DNA from: an uncultured Eubacteriales bacterium
Lineage (GTDB): Bacteria; Bacillota; Clostridia; Lachnospirales; Anaerotignaceae
Length of the DNA stretch: 9,107 nucleotides
Direction: 5' to 3'
Assembly: GCA_959604475.1 (NCBI GenBank)
Contig: CAUHBX010000025.1
Coordinates: 1 to 9,107, forward strand
The notes under the pieces are model-generated. The model ran no database searches, was not told the origin of the DNA, and saw nothing but the letters and a program-made list of their open reading frames with translations. Of this stretch, positions 1-5,438 are shown one piece after another (the stretch's first letter is position 1; every line of letters starts with the position of its first letter). The position numbers were made by a program, and so were the translations under genes.

Positions 1-85
1 GATTTAGCCGTCCTACGGCGTACTTATCCACATTTTGTAACGCCCCTACCCAATTGCTCATTTTTCACTTTGTAGAGGCTAAGGT
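1..85. other. Non-coding stretch downstream of the lipid operon
   Basis: No open reading frame or RNA gene is visible here. There is a small inverted repeat at 7-19 (GCCGT/ACGGC, three-base loop), but on the minus strand it is followed by TAAATC and not a T-run, so it is not a convincing terminator for the operon ending at 86. A perfect 9-base match to the DnaA-box consensus (TTATCCACA) lies at 24-32. Confidence 0.5.
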
Positions 86-1060
86 TTACTCCTCGTTCAT
101 TTCCTCCTGTGTAAGCCTGCCCTTTGCGGCAAAATATTTTTTGACCATAAAGTCCGGGTAGTAGCTCCTTTTTGCCTTTCTCATGCCTTCGACGCCCATA
201 TCCTCCTCGCGGTTAATAAATTCCACGTCCTGGCACTCATTGATTACATACTGCTGGTTAATCATAGGGAAAAGGCCGTTAATCTCACTGTCCGCCTTTT
301 CTATGTGTATAAGCTGAACCCTTTTATTAAGCCTCTCGCCGATTGTGAACGCCTTTATTTTGCCGTCCAGAAGAATAGCGCCGCCCGTCAGGCCAAGGCT
401 TTGCATATTAGTAAGGGCAAGCACTACTGAACGCCTTTCATTGGCAAATTCCGTCTCGGAAAGGTCCTTGCTCTCCTTCCAGCCGTCATATACGGCTATG
501 CACTCGTCATACATATCAGGCGAAAGCTTCTTATACTCCCAGCCGGGGTTCTCCTGCATGAACTTATTTATGTGATTTCTTTTGCCATGCAGCTTCTTAC
601 CCTTAAGGGTCGCAAGCTTCTCCCTGGAATAAACATAGTCCCATGCTATTTCAGCCGGCTCAATATCAAGTTCCGGACAGGTGCTTTCCAAAATCTCCTT
701 GAAGGGCTCCCACACGTTTCTTATTACGGGAACAATATTTTTATGTTCAAGGTAGTCAAAAACCCTGCAAACAAGCTTCCTGTACTCGAATTTAGTCCCC
801 TTTTTAGGTATCGGGGGCCAGAAAAATTCAGGAAAGCTCTTGAAATTAAGCTTGATGTAAAGAACGTCCTCATCGATTGTATACTGCATTTTGCCGTCCG
901 CGCCCCAAATAAAAAGGTTAGCGAAGGATAAGTCCGAGCAGTCCAAATCCCACGGCTTTGTATAGCTGTCTATTAAATTTTTATCTTTCAACTCAAAGTT
1001 TTTAAAGCCCGTAAGCAGGGCCTTTTTGTCCATCACTGAACAACCAAAATCAGAATCCAT
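86..1060 (-). CDS. DUF2156 / LPG-synthase C-terminal-like protein (324 aa)
   Basis: This is a soluble protein of the DUF2156 family, related to the C-terminal catalytic half of MprF (aminoacyl-phosphatidylglycerol synthase), which has two GNAT-like folds. Family hallmarks visible are a YVYSREKLATLKGKK block leading into GKRNHINKF at about residues 142-167, HIEKA near 252-256, NREEDMG at 283-289 and RKAKRSYYP at 294-302. There are no membrane segments, so the MprF flippase half is absent. The reading frame is open up to 1120, but a GGAGG site at 1067-1071 lies six bases before an ATG at 1060. That start also removes an overlap with the upstream thioesterase gene (stop at 1087), leaving a 26-base gap. 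It is the last gene of a cls-thioesterase operon, so a role in modifying membrane lipid is plausible. The substrate is unknown; standalone members are mostly uncharacterised. Confidence 0.88.
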   Translation of the reverse strand: MDSDFGCSVMDKKALLTGFKNFELKDKNLIDSYTKPWDLDCSDLSFANLFIWGADGKMQYTIDEDVLYIKLNFKSFPEFFWPPIPKKGTKFEYRKLVCRVFDYLEHKNIVPVIRNVWEPFKEILESTCPELDIEPAEIAWDYVYSREKLATLKGKKLHGKRNHINKFMQENPGWEYKKLSPDMYDECIAVYDGWKESKDLSETEFANERRSVVLALTNMQSLGLTGGAILLDGKIKAFTIGERLNKRVQLIHIEKADSEINGLFPMINQQYVINECQDVEFINREEDMGVEGMRKAKRSYYPDFMVKKYFAAKGRLTQEEMNEE

Positions 1061-1066
1061 TAAATA

Positions 1067-1071
1067 CCTCC
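1067..1071 (-). promoter_or_regulatory. Ribosome binding site fixing the DUF2156 start
   Basis: GGAGG on the minus strand, six bases upstream of the ATG at 1060, in the short gap after the thioesterase stop. No comparable site precedes the farther upstream ATG at 1120, which lies inside the thioesterase gene. Confidence 0.8.
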
Positions 1072-1086
1072 GTATGTCCGGGGCGG

Positions 1087-1839
1087 TTATTTTCTGCTCC
1101 ACAGCGTTGACATTTTGCACAGGACATTACCGTCCCTGTCAGTCATGGCTGTAATAATTTCTATACCGTCACCGGCGTTTTCCAAATATGTTTTTACTGT
1201 TACCTCGTCTCCCGCGCGGCATTCCTTGCGGTAGAGCACCCTTATTTCATCGGCCTTATAATTCACATAAATATCGTCGGGCACATCGTCAACCGCCCAT
1301 TCCACATACCGTGTGTTGTTTGTATGGCCGTTAGTGTCGGTTTCACTTCTCCTTACTGTCAGTTTCCTTTCGGAAATCAGGCATTCCCCTTTTTCCGCCG
1401 GGAGCTTAAACCTGCCCGGGTCAAAGGGCGCCTGTCTATCATAGCAGTAAGCCTCCTCCATTTCAAGCGGAAATCTTGTGGGGTGCCTGTTTATTAAATC
1501 CAAAAAAGCCCAGCGCGACGCTGCCTCGGCAACGGTTACGCCCTTTTCGTTTTCCACTACAAAATATCTTGTGGCTTGGAGGTTATTTCCGGGCTTTGCC
1601 CATGTTGACATTTTAAGCCTCTCCCTGAACTTCGGATAATCATACATCCTTATTACCCAGTTAAGCACAACCCAGCCCCTGTTTGCGGCCGTCAGCCTTT
1701 CAATTGAATAGCCCGCGTCCTCGGAATGCTCGATGGCGGACTCCATAAAATATTTTACTATGCTTTGGATAGTCACCCTGGAATTCATGTCTGTCTCATA
1801 TGAGCTTACTGTTATATTTCTGATATAAGGTGCGTCCAT
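1087..1839 (-). CDS. Acyl-ACP thioesterase (FatA/FatB family)
   Basis: A 250-residue acyl-acyl carrier protein thioesterase (PF01643 type). Members hydrolyse acyl-ACP in the cytoplasm to give free fatty acid and ACP. It has two hotdog domains in tandem. The first contains YETDMNSRVTIQSIVKYFME (residues 14-33) and SRWAFLDLINRHPTRFP (108-124). The second opens with the family signature TDTNGHTNNTRYVEW at 167-181, carrying the conserved Asn/His positions associated with the active site. Length is normal for bacterial members. The start is supported by AGGAGG at 1845-1850, five bases upstream of the ATG. It lies 15 bases after the cardiolipin synthase stop and 26 bases before the DUF2156 start, so the three are almost certainly co-transcribed. 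Bacterial homologues vary in chain-length specificity, which cannot be read from the sequence. Confidence 0.93.
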   Translation of the reverse strand: MDAPYIRNITVSSYETDMNSRVTIQSIVKYFMESAIEHSEDAGYSIERLTAANRGWVVLNWVIRMYDYPKFRERLKMSTWAKPGNNLQATRYFVVENEKGVTVAEAASRWAFLDLINRHPTRFPLEMEEAYCYDRQAPFDPGRFKLPAEKGECLISERKLTVRRSETDTNGHTNNTRYVEWAVDDVPDDIYVNYKADEIRVLYRKECRAGDEVTVKTYLENAGDGIEIITAMTDRDGNVLCKMSTLWSRK

Positions 1840-1854
1840 TTTATCCTCCTGTTG

Positions 1855-3321
1855 TTATAGCATTGGTGAAATAAGCCTTGAAATGGCCTCCTTAACCTGA
1901 AACCATCCAGAGCGCTTTTCATACCATTCTTTTGTAATTTCAGTGCAGTTTTCAATGTCCTTTAAGAACTGCGCCTCATGCTCGGCGGCAATTTCCCTGT
2001 CGTATATAAATGCGTTTACCTCGAAATTCAAATCAAAGCTTCTAATATCCATATTAGCTGTGCCAACGGACGTTACAAAGCCATCCACATAAACGGTTTT
2101 ACTGTGTACAAAGCCTTCGTTGTACTCATAGCATTTTACCCCGGCCTCAAGCAGCTCCCCAAGGTAGGACATGCTGGCCCAGTACACAAAGGGATGGTCG
2201 GGATTGGCGGGAATAATTATCCTTACGTCAATACCCGAAAGCGCGGCCACCTTAAGCGCCGAAAAAATACCGTCGTCCGGCACAAAATACGGCGTTGTGA
2301 TATAAATGTTCTTCTCGGCCTCGTTCATCATTTTAAAATAGCCGTTTCTGATATTCTGCTGCTTGGTGTCGGGCCCGCTGGAAACAATCTGCATTTTAAC
2401 CTTACCCGAACAGTTTTTGTCAGCCGGGAAATATTTATCCAAAAGCTCGATTTCATTATCAAAAACGAAGTTCCAGTCCATTATGAACCTGAGCTGGAGC
2501 TGGTCGACGGCATCGCCCTCAATACGAAGGTGAGTATCACGCCATTTGCCATAGCGTTCAACCTTGCCCAGATATTCGTCGCCGATATTAAGGCCGCCCA
2601 CATAGCCGATTTTGCCGTCAATAACGGTAATTTTCCTATGGTCACGGTAATTCAGCCTTGTGATGAAGGGAGGGAGGAATATAGCCACCTTTCCTCCGGC
2701 CTCTGTAAGCTCCTTAAAGAAAGCGCCCGAAAGCATCTGGTTGCCCATGCCATCGTAAAGCAGCCTGACCTCCACGCCCTGCCCGGCCTTTTTTGCAAGC
2801 TCGGACACAATACGCCGTCCAAGTGAGTCATTCCGCAAAATATAATACTCCATGTGGATGAAGGACTCAGCATTTCTTATGTCATTGACAAGGTCGTCAA
2901 ACTTAGTTTCGCCCTCAAAATAGGATTTAACCGTATTGTCGTATGTTATGCAGCTTCCGCCGTTAATATGAAGATATGCAAGGTCGTTAAGATGCCTGCT
3001 GTCGATGATGTCAATCCTGCCCTCAATGGCCTTTTTCTGGGCGCCTATCATTATGCTGTATTTATCCATCTCGCTGAGGTAGCCGTAATATGTAACGTAG
3101 TCGTTTTCGGCCTTGTTTTTAAACATCTCCTCTTTTTTGCCCTCTCTGCCGAAAATGAGGTAGCATAGGAACCCGATAATCGGCACAAACGTTATGACCA
3201 TAAGCCACGCCCATGTGCTGGCCGGATTTCTGTGTTCAAAAAAAATGGTCAGGGCCGCCAAGGCCACGTTTGCTATGAATATTACGATGGCTATTATCTG
3301 TAAGATTTGTACTACCGACAT
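1855..3321 (-). CDS. cls: Cardiolipin synthase (phospholipase D family)
   Basis: A 488-residue membrane enzyme that in characterised homologues condenses two phosphatidylglycerols into cardiolipin plus glycerol. Two N-terminal membrane helices (about residues 5-28 and 37-57, the PLDc_N region ending in FGREGKK) precede two phospholipase D catalytic motifs: HRKITVIDGKIG with H228, K230 and D235, and HSKTVYVDGFVTS with H406, K408 and D413. Both HxKxxxxD motifs are intact, and length and layout match Firmicute Cls. The ATG at 3321 follows a TAAGGAGGA site (3328-3336). It is the first gene of a minus-strand operon with the thioesterase and the DUF2156 gene, driven by the promoter at 3369-3398. 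Clostridia often carry several cls paralogues, so the symbol does not specify which one this is. Confidence 0.95.
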   Translation of the reverse strand: MSVVQILQIIAIVIFIANVALAALTIFFEHRNPASTWAWLMVITFVPIIGFLCYLIFGREGKKEEMFKNKAENDYVTYYGYLSEMDKYSIMIGAQKKAIEGRIDIIDSRHLNDLAYLHINGGSCITYDNTVKSYFEGETKFDDLVNDIRNAESFIHMEYYILRNDSLGRRIVSELAKKAGQGVEVRLLYDGMGNQMLSGAFFKELTEAGGKVAIFLPPFITRLNYRDHRKITVIDGKIGYVGGLNIGDEYLGKVERYGKWRDTHLRIEGDAVDQLQLRFIMDWNFVFDNEIELLDKYFPADKNCSGKVKMQIVSSGPDTKQQNIRNGYFKMMNEAEKNIYITTPYFVPDDGIFSALKVAALSGIDVRIIIPANPDHPFVYWASMSYLGELLEAGVKCYEYNEGFVHSKTVYVDGFVTSVGTANMDIRSFDLNFEVNAFIYDREIAAEHEAQFLKDIENCTEITKEWYEKRSGWFQVKEAISRLISPML

Positions 3322-3368
3322 GCCCCGTCCTCCTTAATTTATTGCTGTTGCAAATTGCTTAAGAATAT

Positions 3369-3398
3369 ATTATACTATATTTCCATAGAGTTTGGCAA
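3369..3398 (-). promoter_or_regulatory. Sigma-A-type promoter of the cls operon
   Basis: On the minus strand TTGCCA (3393-3398) is followed by an 18-base spacer and a perfect TATAAT (3369-3374). Transcription would start near 3362, giving a leader of about 40 bases before the cls ATG. Confidence 0.75.
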
Positions 3399-3441
3399 AA
3401 ATATTCATTAAAATTTTTTAATTTTAGTTTGATATTTACTA

Positions 3442-3470
3442 TTTCCTAAACGCTTAATAAATGGTAAAAT
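3442..3470 (+). promoter_or_regulatory. Extended -10 promoter for the 3532 gene
   Basis: TGG-TAAAAT (3462-3470) is an extended -10 element. A weak -35 (TTTCCT, 3442-3447) lies 17 bases upstream. The rest of the 210-base divergent intergenic region (3322-3531) is AT-rich, and nothing else was recognised in it. Confidence 0.5.
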
Positions 3471-3531
3471 AAAGAGTATGCAAAATTCGGGCGGAATTTT
3501 CATTGCACTAAATTAGAGGAGTGGATTTACA

Positions 3532-4005
3532 GTGAGCGCAAGCGACATATTTATCATTGTAGCCGTTGTACTGGCAATCGTAATTTTTGTCATCTACAGG
3601 CTGAGCAGCAAAAATTATAAGAAGACTATCGAGGCACAGGACTTTATTAAGGCCAACAAGCAGATTGCCTCCATATATGTTATCGATAAAAAATACGATA
3701 AGCCGACGGAAAAGGATTTGAGCAAGCAGGTATTCGACCAGCTTGAGGGTTCGGCCAAAAGGCGCAAGATGTGCATGATTAAGGCTAAGGTTGGCCCCCA
3801 GATAGTTACTCTTATTACCGATAAAAACGTATATGACGTAATTGTACCCAAAAAGACGGTCAAGGTTGAGCTCAGCGGGCTTTATCTTGTAAATGTGGTC
3901 GGAGTTAATCTTGAGAACAAGAAGAAGAAATCATGGAGGGACAAGATATCCCTTTTCACAAAGGCAGACCCGAAGAAGGAAGCCGAGAAAATTGCAAAGA
4001 AATAA
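3532..4005 (+). CDS. Single-pass membrane protein of unknown function
   Basis: I do not recognise this 157-residue protein. It has one N-terminal hydrophobic helix (about residues 6-23, IFIIVAVVLAIVIFVIYRL), followed by a basic stretch (SSKNYKK). By the positive-inside rule this puts the bulk of the protein in the cytoplasm. A mixed alpha/beta-looking central region (about 45-127) contains two cysteine-free beta-like stretches, including GPQIVTLITDKNVYDVIVP. The C-terminal 30 residues are very rich in lysine (NKKKKSWRDK, then PKKEAEKIAKK), suggesting contact with acidic lipid or nucleic acid. There is no signal-peptidase site. The start is GTG at 3532, ten bases after AGGAG (3517-3521). It has its own promoter and terminator, so it is monocistronic, and it diverges from the cls operon. 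Coding potential is strong; the function is unassigned. Confidence 0.85.
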   Translation: MSASDIFIIVAVVLAIVIFVIYRLSSKNYKKTIEAQDFIKANKQIASIYVIDKKYDKPTEKDLSKQVFDQLEGSAKRRKMCMIKAKVGPQIVTLITDKNVYDVIVPKKTVKVELSGLYLVNVVGVNLENKKKKSWRDKISLFTKADPKKEAEKIAKK

Positions 4006-4006
4006 C

Positions 4007-4034
4007 AAAGAGCCGGAGAAATCCGGCTCTTTTT
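4007..4034 (+). terminator. Intrinsic terminator of the 3532 gene
   Basis: A perfect 11-base-pair stem (AAAGAGCCGGA at 4007-4017, TCCGGCTCTTT at 4022-4032) closes on a GAAA tetraloop and runs into a T-tract. It begins one base after the stop codon. Confidence 0.95.
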
Positions 4035-4081
4035 GAATGCAAACTTCAATTTTCGTATATGCGTGGAAGGGCTCTTTGCGA

Positions 4082-4115
4082 GGGGGACAACCTCAGTGTA
4101 AGCCTTAGAACCCCC
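4082..4115. repeat. Degenerate GC-rich hairpin, unit A
   Basis: GGGGG (4082-4086) and CCCCC (4111-4115) flank a loop containing CTCAGTGTAAGCC. The same loop words (CTCAGTGT, then AAGCC) occur in unit B 90 bases further on. The stem here is only five base pairs, so this looks like a decayed relative of unit B. Confidence 0.4.
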
Positions 4116-4171
4116 AACGGTGCTTTGTATACTTTGGTATGTGTTTACAAAATCCGTTTTGGTGTACTTAT

Positions 4172-4216
4172 GGGGGAGGGGCATCTCAGTGTTGCGAAGC
4201 CCGAAGCCCCTCCCCC
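4172..4216. repeat. GC-rich perfect hairpin, unit B
   Basis: An 11-base-pair perfect inverted repeat (GGGGGAGGGGC at 4172-4182, GCCCCTCCCCC at 4206-4216) encloses a 23-base loop that includes CTCAGTGT and GCGAAGC. Neither strand has a T-run after the stem, so it is not an ordinary terminator. It lies about 34 bases past the stop of the 4250-4600 regulator. The whole 4035-4249 interval otherwise has no convincing gene. Confidence 0.7.
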
Positions 4217-4249
4217 GCTTAAACACAATTCCTATTTATAAAAAACTAA

Positions 4250-4600
4250 TTAGTTCTGATTTTTCTCGTTTTCTTCCTGAAGCTCCAACAACTCTTTAAC
4301 CTGTTTTTCCACAAATTTTTTATAACTGTCCCCAAGTTTTTCATATCCGGCGTCAATCAGGGATATTAAGCTTACAGTTTTATTTAGAGGCTTAATATCA
4401 CCGCTTTCGTCATTCAGAAGCCATTCCTTGTCTATTTCAAACATCAGCGACATACAGTTGATAAGAACCGGCCTTGGTTCTGTCCTGTTATTTTCAAGCT
4501 CGTTTAAATGGCTTCTTGAAATTCCAAGTATACGTGCAAGCTGGTCTTGAGATAAGTCTGCGTTTGCTCTAATCATTTTCAATTTATCCGCAAATTTCAT
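4250..4600 (-). CDS. XRE-family transcriptional regulator, copy 1
   Basis: A 116-residue DNA-binding protein with an N-terminal Cro/C1-type helix-turn-helix (about residues 6-60; recognition region SQDQLARILGISRSHLNELE at 17-36). A DKEWLL segment at 57-62, typical of Firmicute XRE proteins, follows. The C-terminal tail is helical (about 78-112) and carries E87-K88-L89, F96-V97, L104-L105 and Q108-E109, and is likely a dimerisation or partner-binding hook. Copy 2 just upstream is about 57% identical over its full length without gaps. The ATG at 4600 follows AGAGGTGA. It has no recognisable ligand, peptidase or toxin domain. It is 81 bases downstream of copy 2 on the same strand and has its own extended -10 element, so it may be transcribed both alone and with copy 2. 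Its targets are unknown; self-regulation is likely by family habit. Confidence 0.9.
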   Translation of the reverse strand: MKFADKLKMIRANADLSQDQLARILGISRSHLNELENNRTEPRPVLINCMSLMFEIDKEWLLNDESGDIKPLNKTVSLISLIDAGYEKLGDSYKKFVEKQVKELLELQEENEKNQN

Positions 4601-4621
4601 TTAAATCACCTCTTGTTTTTC

Positions 4622-4630
4622 ATTTTAACA
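4622..4630 (-). promoter_or_regulatory. Extended -10 promoter of XRE copy 1
   Basis: On the minus strand TG-T-TAAAAT (TAAAAT at 4622-4627) sits in the context TATATGTTAAAAT, matching the copy 2 promoter at nearly the same distance from the start codon. No good -35 is seen. The predicted leader is only about 14 bases. Confidence 0.55.
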
Positions 4631-4681
4631 TATATTACGTCAATCGGTCTGGCCTATTCACTATAACCACACCTATTTATG

Positions 4682-5026
4682 TCATTTATTCTCGTTTTTT
4701 TCCTGAATTTCCAGCAATTCTTTTATTTGATTTTCCACAAATTTTTTATAACTGTCGTCAAGCTTTTTGTAGCCAGCCATTATAAGCGGAACAATATCTT
4801 CATTTTCCTTTAATGGGACAATGTCATTGTCGCTGTCGTCTAACAGCCATTCCTTATCCACCTTATAGGTTAAAGACACGCAATTAATAAACACCGGCGT
4901 AGGTTTTGCGTTATCATGTTCCAAGTTGTTTAAATAGCTTCGTGATATACCTATATTTTTTGCAAACTCCTCCTGCGACTGCTTATTAATATTTCTTATT
5001 AATTTTAATTTTTCTGCAAACTTCAT
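4682..5026 (-). CDS. XRE-family transcriptional regulator, copy 2
   Basis: A 114-residue paralogue of the neighbouring regulator. The helix-turn-helix recognition region is SQEEFAKNIGISRSYLNNLE at 17-36, DKEWLL is at 57-62, and the helical tail keeps K88-L89, F96-V97, I101, L104-L105 and Q108-E109. The two copies align without gaps through residue 114, with most differences in the first DNA-binding helices and in the 63-80 linker. They may therefore recognise different sites while still able to pair through their tails. The ATG at 5026 follows AAAGGTGAT, almost the same leader as copy 1. Codon use is more AT-rich than in the flanking operons. It is transcribed divergently from the small gene at 5264. 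A TCTCAT-AA-ATGAGA inverted repeat lies over its -35 region. No function is assigned. Confidence 0.9.
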   Translation of the reverse strand: MKFAEKLKLIRNINKQSQEEFAKNIGISRSYLNNLEHDNAKPTPVFINCVSLTYKVDKEWLLDDSDNDIVPLKENEDIVPLIMAGYKKLDDSYKKFVENQIKELLEIQEKNENK

Positions 5027-5046
5027 TTTATCACCTTTTATTTGTT

Positions 5047-5055
5047 ATCTTAGCA
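5047..5055 (-). promoter_or_regulatory. Extended -10 promoter of XRE copy 2
   Basis: On the minus strand TG-C-TAAGAT (TAAGAT at 5047-5052) lies in TATATGCTAAGAT, closely matching the copy 1 promoter. The -35 position (about 5070-5075) is occupied by an inverted repeat and not a consensus hexamer. Confidence 0.55.
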
Positions 5056-5064
5056 TATACTGTA

Positions 5065-5078
5065 TCTCATAAATGAGA
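5065..5078. promoter_or_regulatory. Inverted repeat, candidate operator
   Basis: TCTCAT and ATGAGA form perfect six-base arms around a two-base centre. The repeat covers the expected -35 region of XRE copy 2, the usual place for a Cro/C1-type repressor to bind its own promoter. No equivalent palindrome is seen upstream of copy 1. Which protein binds it, if any, is inference. Confidence 0.4.
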
Positions 5079-5176
5079 ATGATAAACCATATATCTAAAC
5101 TCTAATGCTTACAATAGTTTTCTTAATTTTAACATATTACAATTAATAATTCAAAAATTTACCTACTATTACTTCA

Positions 5177-5205
5177 TTTAAACAACCAATTATATCAATT
5201 ATAAT
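5177..5205 (+). promoter_or_regulatory. Sigma-A-type promoter of the small 5264 gene
   Basis: TTTAAA (5177-5182), a 17-base spacer and a perfect TATAAT (5200-5205). An eight-base direct repeat, CAATTATA at 5187-5194 and 5196-5203, overlaps the spacer and the -10 and could be a regulator site. The predicted leader is about 50 bases. The surrounding 5079-5250 stretch is very AT-rich and shows no other gene. Confidence 0.6.
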
Positions 5206-5263
5206 GATAGCACTAATCTAAATTTTATATCATCTATAAAGGCAAAAAATAGGAGGTGAGTTT

Positions 5264-5407
5264 ATGTCCGAAAATAATAAAACCACAAGTGAAATACACA
5301 GCCAAATTGAAAAGCTGTCGATAAACAATCAGACCTATGTACTTAACACAATCAACGCGCTTTTATACGCGCAGGAAATAGACAGCAAAAAGGATATGGG
5401 CGAATAA
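5264..5407 (+). CDS. 47-residue protein resembling the XRE regulator tail
   Basis: A short gene with every start signal in place: a consensus promoter, an AGGAGGTGA ribosome binding site (5251-5259, seven bases from AGGAGG to ATG) and a hairpin right after the stop. The product has a polar N-terminus (MSENNKTTSE) and then an amphipathic helical segment. Residues 16-38 align without gaps to residues 87-109 of XRE copy 1, sharing E-K-L, V, L-L and Q-E (8 of 23 identical, plus F/Y and V/I swaps). Copy 2 shares a similar set. There is no helix-turn-helix, signal peptide or membrane segment. It is divergent from the XRE pair across 237 bases. By analogy with SinI, a DNA-binding-free partner of SinR, it may bind the regulators. 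It could instead be a free-standing small protein of a common Clostridial type. The gene is well supported; the role is inferred. Confidence 0.75.
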   Translation: MSENNKTTSEIHSQIEKLSINNQTYVLNTINALLYAQEIDSKKDMGE

Positions 5408-5435
5408 AAAGGAGAATACAAATGTATTCTCCTTT
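5406..5435. terminator. Bidirectional terminator between convergent genes
   Basis: A long perfect inverted repeat (AAAGGAGAATACA at 5408-5420, TGTATTCTCCTTT at 5423-5435) lies between the stop of the small plus-strand gene (5407) and the stop of the DUF58 gene (5439). On the minus strand the stem runs into five T residues (5410 back to 5406), so it serves the MoxR/DUF58 operon best. On the plus strand the T-run is only three bases. Confidence 0.85.
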
Positions 5436-5438
5436 CCG

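Noticed and set aside
7..19. Small hairpin as a terminator of the lipid operon
   Set aside because: The stem is only five base pairs with a three-base loop, and no T-run follows on the minus strand.
4082..4216. CRISPR-like repeat pair
   Set aside because: Only two dissimilar units of different length, no regular spacers and no cas genes.
3882..4241. Overlapping open frames on both strands across the 3532 gene's end, its terminator and the hairpin repeats
   Set aside because: They run through a strong terminator and GC-rich inverted repeats, lack ribosome binding sites, and overlap a better-supported gene. They are most likely a by-product of the repeat composition.
4244..4255. AACTAATTAGTT palindrome at the stop codon of XRE copy 1, followed on the minus strand by a T-run, as a terminator
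   Set aside because: The stem is very AT-rich and short, so termination would be weak at best. It was not called as a feature.
4250..5407. Toxin-antitoxin system or phage lysogeny module
   Set aside because: XRE regulators next to a small gene invite this reading, but no toxin fold, integrase, antirepressor domain or phage gene is visible, and the small protein resembles the regulator tail and not a toxin.
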